Source of the DNA: Myxococcota bacterium
GTDB lineage: Bacteria > Myxococcota_A > Polyangia > HGW-17
Length of the DNA: 38,599 nucleotides
Direction of reading: 5' to 3'
NCBI GenBank assembly: GCA_018821305.1
Contig: JAHJMN010000145.1
Span: 1-38,599, forward strand
The notes under the pieces were generated by a model. It was not told where the DNA came from and made no database searches. It saw only the letters and a list, made by a program, of their open reading frames with translations. Below, one piece after another: positions 1 through 8,396 of the stretch. Made by a program: the position numbers and the translations under genes. Position 1 is the stretch's first letter, and every line of letters begins with the position of its first letter.

Positions 1-35
1 CGCTGAATGATGATGATTTTTCTATGATTCTGAGT

Positions 36-190
36 GGCATTTCCGTCACCTCCTTTGGTAACGAAAACCCACCTGGCTGCAGGGCATCTGTCAACGACTG
101 AAACCCCGAAGGGGCGCCGCAGGCGGTCTTGACAGATGTCATGCAGTCAGGTATTTGAAAACGGCAAACAAAGGAGGCAACGGAAATGCC
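36..190. repeat. 155-bp imperfect palindrome (long hairpin)
   Basis: The outer arm at 36-60 (GGCATTTCCGTCACCTCCTTT) is mirrored at 167-190 by AAAGGAGGCAACGGAAATGCC. An inner arm at about 71-94 (CCTGGCTGCAGGGCATCTGTCAA) is mirrored at about 128-152 by CTTGACAGATGTCATGCAGTCAGG. The GC-rich centre carries a small CCCCGAAGGGG hairpin. Weaker pairing extends outward to about 26 and 200. No ORF of note lies within it, so a miniature inverted-repeat element or REP/BIME-like structure is likely. No second copy was seen in the window. The arms contain AAAGGAGG-like strings, but no start codon is suitably placed after them. Confidence 0.75.
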
Positions 191-216
191 GGTTCTGAAT
201 TGAAAGCGATCCTGAT

Positions 217-295
217 GCCACAAAAACACTTACCTTCAAAGTAACCGCCCCTGCCCCCTGATTGCCTGTTTTGCTGACTACCTGGTTACCTGAAA
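217..295 (+). repeat. 79-bp direct repeat, copy 1 (partner at 14737-14815)
   Basis: This stretch matches 14737-14815 in the same orientation with about six mismatches over 79 positions, starting at GCCACAAAAACACTTACC. Its second half (CCTGATTGCCTGTTTTGCTG) resembles the CCTG-rich core of the family 1 elements found elsewhere in the window. It may therefore be a fragment of a related element. The remaining bases between 296 and 420 show no gene. Confidence 0.7.
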
Positions 296-420
296 TTATT
301 TATTAAGACTTCATTTAAAAGCTCTTTTGTAAATAGTTTCAACTGATCAAAACCCCTGTGACGGTGTACTAGTTACTGTACTGTAATATGATTTTTCAAA
401 AATAACGTCGGCCTTATGCT

Positions 421-586
421 CAGGACAGTAACTTATTAGTTCGTGTCCTGAAATTCGCTTCGCGAAGAATTTTATTAAAAATTCTATCCTGCCACTAGTA
501 ATATTTTCAGCACCTTGCGGTTACTGTCCTGAGCAAAAAATCGGCGAAAAATTTGTTTTATTGTATTACAGGACAGTAACTTATTA
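421..586 (+). repeat. Family 2 palindromic element, copy 1
   Basis: Bounded by CAGGACAGTAACTTATTA at both ends, this ~165-bp stretch matches the reverse complement of 27111-27264 closely. It contains two small hairpins: TTCGCTTCGCGAA, and AGAATTTT paired with AAAATTCT. An inner GGTTACTGTCCTGAGC lies near 519. An additional AGTTACTGTACTG at about 370 suggests nested or partial copies upstream. The element ends only about 10 bp past the stop codon of the minus-strand gene at 595, so it lies at that gene's 3' side. No coding capacity was seen. Confidence 0.8.
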
Positions 587-594
587 GGTTGTTA

Positions 595-2673
595 TTATTT
601 TCTTATATCAAGGTTTATTGATGGGGGGAATGTGCGAGAAATTTCAATTATGTCTTCGGTATTCAGGTCATTGTTTTTAATACTCAAGTTCTTAAGGTTT
701 TTAAGATACTTCAATTTGTCAATTTCAACTTTGGGCAAAATATTGTTTGTAAGATCGAGATCTTCAACATTGTTTAAAAATTCGAGTTTTTCAATTTTTT
801 CCAGTTGTAAATATTTTAAAGTTAAGTTCCTGAGTTTTTTAAGGGGACCGAGATTTTTTAAATTCTTAACCGCTAGACTGGATAGATTCAATTCCGTTAT
901 TTCAACTTCAGGAGAGAATTGAATATCTCCTGTGTCTTTCATATTAATATTATATATATGAACATTTGTTAAATGCTTGCACCTACCAAGAGATTTAAGA
1001 AATCCCTTGTTGCCTACATCGAAAAATCCTAATGAAAAGTATTTAATTTTGTGGCATCGAAAAGGAAGTTCGATAATGGATTTGTAGTATCCTTTAGTTT
1101 CATAAGTGCCTTTTAAGATAACCTTCTCTAATGAAGGAAGGCTGAGTATTTCAGAAACTAAAATTCCGGGTATTTCAGTTTCTAATGTCTTTATAGTTTT
1201 CAGATTTTCCTGCTTTTTCCAGAAATTTAATGATTTTTTTATCAGGTTAAAGCGAGCTAAGTCAATCCTTTCGATATTTGATTGAGATTTTTGTTCCAAC
1301 ATAAGCTCACCATGTTCATATGCTCCATTGAGGTAAAAGTACTTTAGTTGAGGCATTCCATTGATAATATAATGATGCTCTGAGTTCTTACTGAAACTGA
1401 TGGAAATTGATCTGATGCTGGGATGAGATTTCATTTCAACGGGTCCATCGGGTTTTGTCGTTTCAATATATAATTTTTTCAACTTCCTGACGGACATCAC
1501 TGAAGACATGATTTTTTGATTGAAAATATCCGACGTCAGTTTTAGTGAAGTTAACCATTTCAATTCTGCAAGATGATTTAGAAATATTAGGTTTAATTTT
1601 TCTACTTCAATTGATAAGTGTTTTATATTTATTATTTTTTTCAACACCGGCGCTATTAATGCCTTGGGTAAATCTGGAATCGAAGCATAAATAATACCAT
1701 TAAGATCCGGAATATTTTTAAGGTCGATCGACTTATCAAATATGACAAATTTTACTTTTGTTTTATCATTGAACACAGAAAGTGGCGTACTTTCGACTTC
1801 TCTTTCTTTGTATAAAAAGATTTCCAGATTCCGCAGCCTGCTTAAAGATGTAAAATCGGGTTTACTCATCTTTATACATCCGCACTCGTTATATATAATT
1901 TTCAGATTTCTTAAATTTTTAAACTCAGAAACCCATTTAATTACTGTCTCAATTTTAAATCCGTAATCATGTTGACCAGTTACAGTTATAGTTAAATATT
2001 CAACGGAAAGAACAGGAGTGAGTTCTTTTAATAGTTTCGCTGAATTGGCATTTATTGAAAGTGTAAGTCCTTTCAGTTTTCTTATATTTGAAAGACTCTT
2101 GAATAACGATAAAAGCTCTTTCGTTTTTTTTGGGATAGACACATAACTATATGATAACCATTTAAAATCCAGATGAAGGTCAATGGATGTTTTTGAAATA
2201 AATTCAATAAATGTTTCAACATTTGTTCCCGAGAAAGGTATATTTGTTATTGCAAGATGCTCTATATTCTTCAAATTCCTGTAGAATAGAGGATTTTCAA
2301 ATATATTGCTTTCATTACACCAGTTCAGTGTAAGGTTATCATATTTTGAAGACTCGAGTTGTTTTAAAATGTCTGAATTATTTTGAAGACATGAATTGTA
2401 AGATGGGTGAAATTCTTCATTTAAGAAATGTCCCTCCGGTGAGTTCTCAAAAAATGCTGTTGAGTGTGTCATATAGTCATGTTCTGTCATGAGGAACTGA
2501 CTGTTATTTACATTACCAAGAAACAGTTTTCTGCCTGGTTTTTTATTTCTGTTTGTATCCTGAGATTTCTTTTCCGGCAGCAGCGGATTATCTTCAGTTT
2601 TGTCTCTGCCAACTAGTGAGCATGATGAGACAATTGAAACAAAAGTCATGAATGTTATTAACAATTTAAACAT
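595..2673 (-). CDS. Leucine-rich-repeat-like lipoprotein
   Basis: The predicted product is a 692-residue envelope lipoprotein. I place the start at the ATG at 2671-2673, because the product then opens with a typical lipoprotein signal peptide (MFKLLITFMTFVSIVSSC) with the lipidated Cys at residue 18. The longer in-frame start at 2754 would bury the signal peptide and overlap the aldolase gene. Most of the protein is a regular series of short units of the type 'L-x-x-L-x-x-L-x-L', clearest near the C terminus (NLRNLTLKYLQLEKIEKLEF and following). This indicates a leucine-rich-repeat solenoid. No catalytic domain is visible. Ser follows the Cys, so outer-membrane sorting is plausible under the Lol rule. 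It follows the threonine aldolase gene by 37 bp on the same strand and could be co-transcribed. No good ribosome site lies immediately upstream. A binding or scaffold role is inference only. Confidence 0.85.
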   Translation of the reverse strand: MFKLLITFMTFVSIVSSCSLVGRDKTEDNPLLPEKKSQDTNRNKKPGRKLFLGNVNNSQFLMTEHDYMTHSTAFFENSPEGHFLNEEFHPSYNSCLQNNSDILKQLESSKYDNLTLNWCNESNIFENPLFYRNLKNIEHLAITNIPFSGTNVETFIEFISKTSIDLHLDFKWLSYSYVSIPKKTKELLSLFKSLSNIRKLKGLTLSINANSAKLLKELTPVLSVEYLTITVTGQHDYGFKIETVIKWVSEFKNLRNLKIIYNECGCIKMSKPDFTSLSRLRNLEIFLYKEREVESTPLSVFNDKTKVKFVIFDKSIDLKNIPDLNGIIYASIPDLPKALIAPVLKKIINIKHLSIEVEKLNLIFLNHLAELKWLTSLKLTSDIFNQKIMSSVMSVRKLKKLYIETTKPDGPVEMKSHPSIRSISISFSKNSEHHYIINGMPQLKYFYLNGAYEHGELMLEQKSQSNIERIDLARFNLIKKSLNFWKKQENLKTIKTLETEIPGILVSEILSLPSLEKVILKGTYETKGYYKSIIELPFRCHKIKYFSLGFFDVGNKGFLKSLGRCKHLTNVHIYNINMKDTGDIQFSPEVEITELNLSSLAVKNLKNLGPLKKLRNLTLKYLQLEKIEKLEFLNNVEDLDLTNNILPKVEIDKLKYLKNLKNLSIKNNDLNTEDIIEISRTFPPSINLDIRK

Positions 2674-2710
2674 TAACGGAATTTTTGAATTAAAAATTAC
2701 AGGCTCCCCT

Positions 2711-3751
2711 TTATTGAAAGTATCTGGATGTTTTTCGGATAATATCTGCGGCATTGCGGATCATTTCTTCGGAAATATCAAGGTGTGTGACCATTCTAAC
2801 TTCTTTTCGGCCTGTTACCGAAGTTTTGAGGCCCATTTCAAACAGTTTTTCCGCAAACTGTTTGTTTGAAACATGGAGGCCACTTACATCAAAATAAACC
2901 ATGTTTGTTTCCACAGGCCAGACATTGATTCCGGGAATATCAGAAATAAGTTGACCTAAAAGTGCTGCATTTGCATGGTCTAAAGCAAGGCGCTCGACAT
3001 TATGTTCCAGTGCATAAAGCGCTCCCGCGGCAATGATCCCTGCCTGCCTCATAGCTCCGCCAAGCATATGCTTGTATCGCCATGCTTTTTCGATAAAATC
3101 CCGGCTCCCGGCTAAAGCTGCCCCAACCGGTGCTCCAAGGCCTTTTGAAAAATCAATCCAGACACTGTCGAAGTGCCCGGAATATGCAGCAGCGCTGATT
3201 CCCGATTTAACCGAAGCATTGAGAAGCCGGGCTCCATCCATGTGACATGCAAGGCCATGGTTGCGAGCTTCTGTTGTTACATCGCGTATTTGATCCAGTG
3301 ACCATATGCGTCCGGCTCCGAGATTTGTGGTTTGCTCAACGATGAGCAATGAAGAAACCCCCATGTGGTTATCTTTTTCACGTACCGCATGTCTCACATC
3401 CTGAGCCGTAAAAACACCCCGGTCTCCCTCAATTGCCGTGACTCCAACGCCGCTCACAACAGCGTATGAATTGGATTCAAAATTCCTTACGTGGGCTGTC
3501 GTGTCCATTATGAGCTCATCCCCGGGCCTCGTGTGCGTTTTAATGGCAATATGATTACACATGGCTCCGGATGGGAGAAACATTGCGGCCTCTTTTCCCA
3601 GAAGAGATGCCACCTTTTCACAAAGTGCATTTACCGTCGGATCCGCACGTTGCTGTTCATCACCAACGGCGGCAGAAGCCATGAAATTCCTCATTTCCGC
3701 TGAGGGAAGAGTTTGTGTGTCACTATAAAGATTAATAATTTCCTGTGTCAT
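2711..3751 (-). CDS. ltaE: Low-specificity L-threonine aldolase
   Basis: The product is a PLP-dependent fold-type I enzyme that cleaves L-threonine or allo-threonine to glycine and acetaldehyde in the cytoplasm. The 346-residue product has the usual family length. It shows the DTTAHVRNFESN region, HMDGARLLNA (substrate and cofactor binding), and the Schiff-base lysine in DFSKGLGAPVG at about residue 203, followed by the family-typical KHMLGGAMRQAG. The start at 3749-3751 is chosen because AAGGAG lies about 10 nt upstream and the protein then begins MTQEIINLYSDTQT, aligned with known aldolases. The longer in-frame extension to 3916 has no support. It is divergent from the methyltransferase gene at 3963, with a 211-bp shared upstream region. 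Family assignment is secure; exact stereospecificity is not readable from sequence. Confidence 0.95.
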   Translation of the reverse strand: MTQEIINLYSDTQTLPSAEMRNFMASAAVGDEQQRADPTVNALCEKVASLLGKEAAMFLPSGAMCNHIAIKTHTRPGDELIMDTTAHVRNFESNSYAVVSGVGVTAIEGDRGVFTAQDVRHAVREKDNHMGVSSLLIVEQTTNLGAGRIWSLDQIRDVTTEARNHGLACHMDGARLLNASVKSGISAAAYSGHFDSVWIDFSKGLGAPVGAALAGSRDFIEKAWRYKHMLGGAMRQAGIIAAGALYALEHNVERLALDHANAALLGQLISDIPGINVWPVETNMVYFDVSGLHVSNKQFAEKLFEMGLKTSVTGRKEVRMVTHLDISEEMIRNAADIIRKTSRYFQ

Positions 3752-3915
3752 TGAGGGCTGTCTCCTTCTGGTATCAGGGTCTGTGAGACACTGAGTATCT
3801 GAAAAATAACTGAAAATAAATTTATAAATAAGGGAAATCAACTCTAATAAACAAGATCTGCTCGACAAAAATGCTTTTCCATAATATGGAGTACAAAGAA
3901 AAAACGGACTTTCCA

Positions 3916-3943
3916 TTGGAAATTCGTTTTAAATCTCTATAAC
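3916..3943 (+). promoter_or_regulatory. Candidate sigma-70-type promoter for the 3963 gene
   Basis: TTGGAA at 3916-3921 and TATAAC at 3938-3943 are separated by 16 bp and lie 20 bp before the ATG at 3963. The transcript would have a very short leader, which fits the absence of a clear Shine-Dalgarno sequence before that ATG. Confidence 0.4.
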
Positions 3944-3962
3944 TCTTAATTACGGTGTATTT

Positions 3963-5201
3963 ATGGCAGACAAAAGAAAACCCGCAGATAAAAAACCTCA
4001 AACCCTCGTACGGAAAAAATCCGGTGTAACTGTTCAGGATCCCACCGCGAAAGCTGTTCAGTCTGGGCATCCCTGGATTTTCCGCAATACACTGACTCTG
4101 GAAGATCAAACCTTCTCCGACGGTGATATGGTTGATATAAATGATCGAAACGGGCGCTTTATAGGCCGCGGTGTGTGGAACAGCGAAAGTTCCGTTGCTC
4201 TGCGCGTTGTTACAAGGGATTTCAACGCACCTTCGGGCTCTGATTTTCACCTTTATGCTATTAACCGGGCAGTTGCCAGACGGCAGAGCTTCACAGGTAG
4301 TGGAGTAACCAACGCCTACCGGCTTGTGCACGCTGAAGCTGATATGTTTCCAGGACTCACAATCACAAGGTACGGAAGTTGGCTTCTGGCAATAGTTTAC
4401 ACGGAAAGTGCAAAAGTTACGCTGGGAGTGATTGCCGACTACCTTCTGGCTTTGCCGGATATCAAGGGCATTTATTTCCAGCAGCGCCTGCGACCTTCCG
4501 GGGAAAAAGGGGCACCACCGGAACCATCAAGACTTTATCGCGGTGAGGAAGCTCCCGTAGAGTTTGAAGTAATGGAAAACGGTCTTAAATTCCTCATTGA
4601 CATCACCGCACCAATGTCCGTAGGTCTCTTCCCCGATTATCGCCCGGGGCGAGTTTTAACGGGAGAACTTTCTGAAGGCAGGCGGGTTTTGAATCTTTTC
4701 AGTTATACGGGAGCATTCAGTGTTTATGCTCTCGCAGGACGTGCTTCGGAAGTAGTAAGCGTTGATATAAATCAAAAAGTAAATACTAAAGCTATTCAGA
4801 ACTGTGAAATCAATAATCTAAAAGTTAATCCTATAGATTTCATGACGGAAGACGCCATAAAAGCCGTCAGTCTCCTCGCTTCAAGAGGTCGCCGATTTGA
4901 GTTGGCCATTATAGATCCCCCCACATTTGCCACGGGTCCCCGTGGAAACTGGAGTGTTGAACGCAGTTATCGCACACTTTTAAGAGAACTTTCATCGGTA
5001 ATGGAACCTGATGCCATGGTTTTATGTACGGCAAATACACAGAAACTTTCCATGGAAGATTTCGAGCGCATAATAGCTGCCGGTTGGGGTGGTCGTCACG
5101 CTACAATAGTAAAACGCTTGTCTCTTCCCGAAGATTACCCGGAAATTCCAGGATTCAATGAAGGAAACTACCTCAAATCCCTCATGATCCGGCTGGACTG
5201 A
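3963..5201 (+). CDS. RlmI/RlmK-family class I SAM-dependent rRNA methyltransferase (COG1092 type)
   Basis: The product has 412 residues. An N-terminal basic tail is followed by a PUA-like domain (about residues 15-95, containing DRNGRFIGRGVWN). A linker domain comes next, then a Rossmann methyltransferase domain with motif I around VLNLFSYTGAFSVYALAGRA, an acidic SAM contact in VVSVDIN, and motif IV DPPTF starting at residue 318. This is the architecture of RlmI, which makes m5C in 23S rRNA. In RlmI a catalytic Cys lies in the strand after motif IV (FSC). By eye, the aligned position here is Asn in CTANTQ. The base or atom modified may therefore differ from m5C, and I give no gene symbol. The stop codon overlaps the next gene's ATG by one base, so translation is probably coupled. 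Divergent from the aldolase gene. Confidence 0.88.
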   Translation: MADKRKPADKKPQTLVRKKSGVTVQDPTAKAVQSGHPWIFRNTLTLEDQTFSDGDMVDINDRNGRFIGRGVWNSESSVALRVVTRDFNAPSGSDFHLYAINRAVARRQSFTGSGVTNAYRLVHAEADMFPGLTITRYGSWLLAIVYTESAKVTLGVIADYLLALPDIKGIYFQQRLRPSGEKGAPPEPSRLYRGEEAPVEFEVMENGLKFLIDITAPMSVGLFPDYRPGRVLTGELSEGRRVLNLFSYTGAFSVYALAGRASEVVSVDINQKVNTKAIQNCEINNLKVNPIDFMTEDAIKAVSLLASRGRRFELAIIDPPTFATGPRGNWSVERSYRTLLRELSSVMEPDAMVLCTANTQKLSMEDFERIIAAGWGGRHATIVKRLSLPEDYPEIPGFNEGNYLKSLMIRLD

Positions 5202-6592
5202 TGCCCTGCGATTTTCTACGATCTGAAACAGGAACAATTTACAAAACCGCGCCTTCGGGAATGCTTCTCGCATGTCCGTCGCCCTACTCCATGGCCATGT
5301 CTTCCCTTGGTTTTTCAGGAATTTATCAGACAGTTAATGCTCATCCCCAGTGGTTTTGCGAACGTGTAACTTCGGACTGTCGAAAAAACTCCATGGAATC
5401 AGGTCGAAATCCCCGGGAATTCGGAGTAATCGGGTTTTCTGTAAGTTACGAACTTGAGATTCCTGAAATCATCCGGATGCTTCATGACTGGTCCATCCCC
5501 CTGCGCAAAAGCCACCGGGATAGCACATACCCCCTTTTAATTGCTGGAGGAGCGCTTACAACTATTGTACCCGGGCTTCTGGTTGAGATTTTCGATATTG
5601 TTTTTACGGGAGATGCCGATACTAACTTTCAGATTTTTCTTGACAGCGCCTGCATCTCAGACCGGCAGGAACTTCTAACTGCTCTTGGCAAGCACGATGG
5701 TATCTACACCTGTTTTTCCGACTATTTATCTCCGTGGAAGTTCGTTTACGAAAATGTACGTGGCATAACTACTGCTGTTCATTCGGATCTCGCACAATTT
5801 GGAAACCGGGTTTTAACAGAAGTAAACCGCGGATGCTCAAGAGCTTGCAGTTTCTGCACTATCGGACGCAGCGGATCATCCCGGCGATGCTCATTTCTGC
5901 CACTTGAGCAAGTCAAACAGAACATTGGGGATGCCAGTGCCACTGGACTTGTGGGAGCTGCTGTCAGTGATCATCCGGAAATCCTTGATATTCTGGAGTT
6001 TTGCAGGCAAAAAAATATCAACGTGAGTCTTTCAAGCCTTCGGGGAGATCGCCTTACTCCCGAAATGCTAAAGCTTTTAGCTGATACGGGAACCAAGATT
6101 CTGACCACCGCAGCGGATGGAGCATCGCAGAATATCCGTAACGCTATACATAAAGGGATCACTGCAGAGCATATTATTTCCGCCGCACAGGTAGCAAAAG
6201 AACTGGGAATCTGGAAGTTAAAAATATATGAAATCATTGGCCTTGCCGGTGAAACAGAAGAAGATATCCGGGAAATGGCAGATTTTGCTCTGACCCTGAG
6301 TCGCATTATTCCTGTTTTCATGACGATAAGCGTATTTGTCCCCAAGCCTTTCACTTTACTTGCAGATGATGCTTTTCCAGACAACGGGGAAATAAAACAC
6401 AAAATTCGAACATTCCAGCGTCTTGTTAAGGGAAAAATCACATTAAAAACAACATCATGGAACGAAGCCGCCTGTGAGTACCTTATTGGAAAACTATCGG
6501 AAGCAGCACTTGATATTATTGAAAGACATGCTCTGGAAAATACATCAGTTTCTGCCCTTCGGCGGGATCTCTTTTCTCTCTTATCGGATTAG
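5201..6592 (+). CDS. Radical SAM protein with N-terminal B12-binding-like domain
   Basis: The product has 463 residues. The N-terminal ~160 residues look like the cobalamin-binding-type Rossmann domain of COG1032 proteins (GVIGFSVSYELEIPEIIRML, then LLIAGGALTTIVP and VFTGDAD). The DxHxxG motif that ligates cobalt was not found, so B12 may not be bound by His. A radical SAM core follows, with the 4Fe-4S motif C212-SRA-C216-SF-C219 and the usual strand/helix pattern. A C-terminal region extends past FVPKPFT. Its ATG shares one base with the stop of the upstream rRNA methyltransferase gene. That suggests an operon and possibly an RNA- or ribosome-related role, which is inference. The TAG stop (6590-6592) is also the first three bases of a family 1 repeat element. 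The substrate cannot be assigned. Confidence 0.85.
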   Translation: MPCDFLRSETGTIYKTAPSGMLLACPSPYSMAMSSLGFSGIYQTVNAHPQWFCERVTSDCRKNSMESGRNPREFGVIGFSVSYELEIPEIIRMLHDWSIPLRKSHRDSTYPLLIAGGALTTIVPGLLVEIFDIVFTGDADTNFQIFLDSACISDRQELLTALGKHDGIYTCFSDYLSPWKFVYENVRGITTAVHSDLAQFGNRVLTEVNRGCSRACSFCTIGRSGSSRRCSFLPLEQVKQNIGDASATGLVGAAVSDHPEILDILEFCRQKNINVSLSSLRGDRLTPEMLKLLADTGTKILTTAADGASQNIRNAIHKGITAEHIISAAQVAKELGIWKLKIYEIIGLAGETEEDIREMADFALTLSRIIPVFMTISVFVPKPFTLLADDAFPDNGEIKHKIRTFQRLVKGKITLKTTSWNEAACEYLIGKLSEAALDIIERHALENTSVSALRRDLFSLLSD

Positions 6593-6836
6593 ACCGCTTA
6601 CAGAATAATACGGTTGTGACTCGTTTTAAAGAAATGCTTCAGGAATGAGCCCCCTGTTTTCCTGTTCCTGCTACTGATTTCCTGTTTCCCTGAAATTTTA
6701 AACAGGAATTCAGGTAGTCAGGCAAACAGGATCAGGATCAGGTCATAAACATTCAACATCAAAGAATAATTACAAATGGCAGGATGAAAACATACACTTT
6801 TCACTTTTCGATCGTATTACTCCGAAAGCGGATTAG
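6590..6836 (+). repeat. Family 1 palindromic element, copy A
   Basis: This ~247-bp element begins TAGACCGCTTACAG at the stop codon of the radical SAM gene. It ends at CGGATTA, giving imperfect terminal inverted repeats of about 25 bp around ACCGCTT and AATAATACG. The core is a run of CCTG units (6658-6695) followed by CAGG units (about 6703-6744), which can pair as a large hairpin. A conserved internal stretch, CATTCAACATCAAAG then AATTACAAATGGCA, lies before the right end. No ORF is encoded. The same family occurs at 9394, 16206, 23966, 35559 and 38269. Between the element and the ATG at 6970 no gene was seen. Confidence 0.9.
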
Positions 6837-6969
6837 AATTCCTGTTTGAGGGTGAATCTTTGTGAAAAATCAGAAAAAAATGGGGATTTCTCCAAAATTT
6901 ATGGTAAAAATTCTATGTTTATATTTTGTTAATCGGTTCTTCGCGAGCTGCAATTCCGGAGGTTTTCTT

Positions 6970-8352
6970 ATGAAAAAACTTTTATTAATTCTCAGCATGT
7001 TTTCCCTCATAGCCTGCAATGACCCACCACGGGATGACAACAATGAGTGGAATAACATAAATAATTCCAATAACTCCAATATTCATGAGGATAAAGACGG
7101 CGACGGCTATTCTCAGGCTACCGGTGACTGCGATGACAATGATAAAAATGTAAATCCCGGAATGCAGGAACTGCCCGGAGACGGAAAAGACAATAACTGC
7201 GACGGTTTTACCGATGACGACTACGATAGCGATGGCTTCGGTTCCGCTGTGGATTGTGACGATCACAATCCCAATGTAAATCCACGAGCTGTTGAAATCT
7301 GCAATGACGGCATCGACAACAACTGTAACGGCCTTATCGACCTCGAAGAAAGCGACGATGACGGTGACGGTTTTTCTGAGTGTCAGGGGGACTGTAACGA
7401 CAACGACCCGAAAATCAGCCCCAATGCCGTTGAACTTGTAGGCGACAACAAAGACAACAACTGTAATGGCGCCGTAGACGAAATTGAAGATCCCTGCGAC
7501 TGTGAACGTAACGAAGTTGGCGGTGCATTGAAAAATGTTGGTCCTAACGCTTCCGTTGCCAGTGCTCTGGGTCTTTGCAACGATGCCGTTTTTACATCAC
7601 CAGTTCAGGTAACAGGCGCAGCCAGCTACGCCGTTGTTAGTTACGACGAAATGGGTGTCACTCCTAACGCAAACGGCTGGGGGGTAATCCGTCCCATAGC
7701 TCCGAGAATCATCGATCCTGAAGTCGATCCCGTACTTCCCACCAGTTGTCAGTATGTTGTTTTATTCACTGGTGAAAAACTCAACCCGGATCCTCAGGGG
7801 GAAGATTTATTTTCTGATTATGAAATGGATCTTAACTACTCATGTACAGATCCTGTATCCTACATAGATAATGCAGAACCGGATGACGTAGATTCTGAGT
7901 GTCATGATCTGACCCAGGTTAAAATGATTATACACACTCCCCCCAACGTAACTAGTCTTGCATTTGACTTTCTGTTTCTTTCTTCTGAATACCCGGAATA
8001 CGTAGGTACAGCATTTAACGATACATTCTATGCAATCATGGGTAAAAATACGGGAGATGCCACACATATCAACATAAGTTTTGACGGAAATGGAAAAGCT
8101 ATCACAGTAAACAACGACTATTTTGAAGAGCCACCTAACCTCAGTCAGCCAATAACAGGTACCGGCTATGAAGGCACCATAGGTTCCACAACAGGTTGGC
8201 TCACCACAAAAACTCCAATTGAACCAAACACTGTTTACGAAATCATTTTCTCAATTCACGATGAGGGCGACGGTGTACTGGATAGTGCAGTAGTAATCGA
8301 CAATGTTCGCTGGGGCTTTGACGACGTTGAAGGGCCCATCACCGTAGACTAA
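6970..8352 (+). CDS. Lipoprotein with MopE-type Cys/Asp repeats and choice-of-anchor-L-like domain
   Basis: The product has 460 residues from the ATG at 6970. A GGAGG at 6958-6962 and a clear lipoprotein signal (MKKLLLILSMFSLIAC, Cys16) fix this start over the longer frame from 6862. Residues ~40-165 hold three repeats of the MopE 'putative metal-binding' type. Each has an acidic DxDGDGY-like segment, a GDCDDND-like segment, NP, then a DNNCxG segment (DGKDNNCDG, DGIDNNCNG, DNKDNNCNG). Such Ca-binding-like repeats are common in myxobacterial and related surface proteins. The C-terminal ~280 residues resemble choice-of-anchor-L domains: an N-terminal NASVASALGLC region, FLFLSSEYPEYVGTAFNDTF and DSAVVIDNVRWG. 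The protein is probably displayed on the outer membrane or cell surface. It is followed 44 bp later by the UDP-sugar epimerase gene. Function in adhesion or surface structure is inference. Confidence 0.88.
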   Translation: MKKLLLILSMFSLIACNDPPRDDNNEWNNINNSNNSNIHEDKDGDGYSQATGDCDDNDKNVNPGMQELPGDGKDNNCDGFTDDDYDSDGFGSAVDCDDHNPNVNPRAVEICNDGIDNNCNGLIDLEESDDDGDGFSECQGDCNDNDPKISPNAVELVGDNKDNNCNGAVDEIEDPCDCERNEVGGALKNVGPNASVASALGLCNDAVFTSPVQVTGAASYAVVSYDEMGVTPNANGWGVIRPIAPRIIDPEVDPVLPTSCQYVVLFTGEKLNPDPQGEDLFSDYEMDLNYSCTDPVSYIDNAEPDDVDSECHDLTQVKMIIHTPPNVTSLAFDFLFLSSEYPEYVGTAFNDTFYAIMGKNTGDATHINISFDGNGKAITVNNDYFEEPPNLSQPITGTGYEGTIGSTTGWLTTKTPIEPNTVYEIIFSIHDEGDGVLDSAVVIDNVRWGFDDVEGPITVD

Positions 8353-8396
8353 CTTTCCTCTCCCATTTCCTTAAAATATAACTATAGGAGCACAGT

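Noticed and set aside
632-922. Plus-strand 96-codon frame inside the leucine-rich-repeat gene
   Set aside because: It lies opposite a long, well-formed gene and its product is low-complexity Phe/Leu/Ser typical of a shadow frame.
3822-4331. Minus-strand 169-codon frame across the start of the RlmI-like gene
   Set aside because: It overlaps the conserved PUA domain coding region and the 5' flank, has no recognisable domain, and no ribosome site was found.
6658-6744. CRISPR-like array in the CCTG/CAGG-rich core of the family 1 elements
   Set aside because: The units are 4-8 bases, irregularly spaced and switch strand at the centre. There are no constant repeats with spacers and no cas genes, so it is a palindrome.
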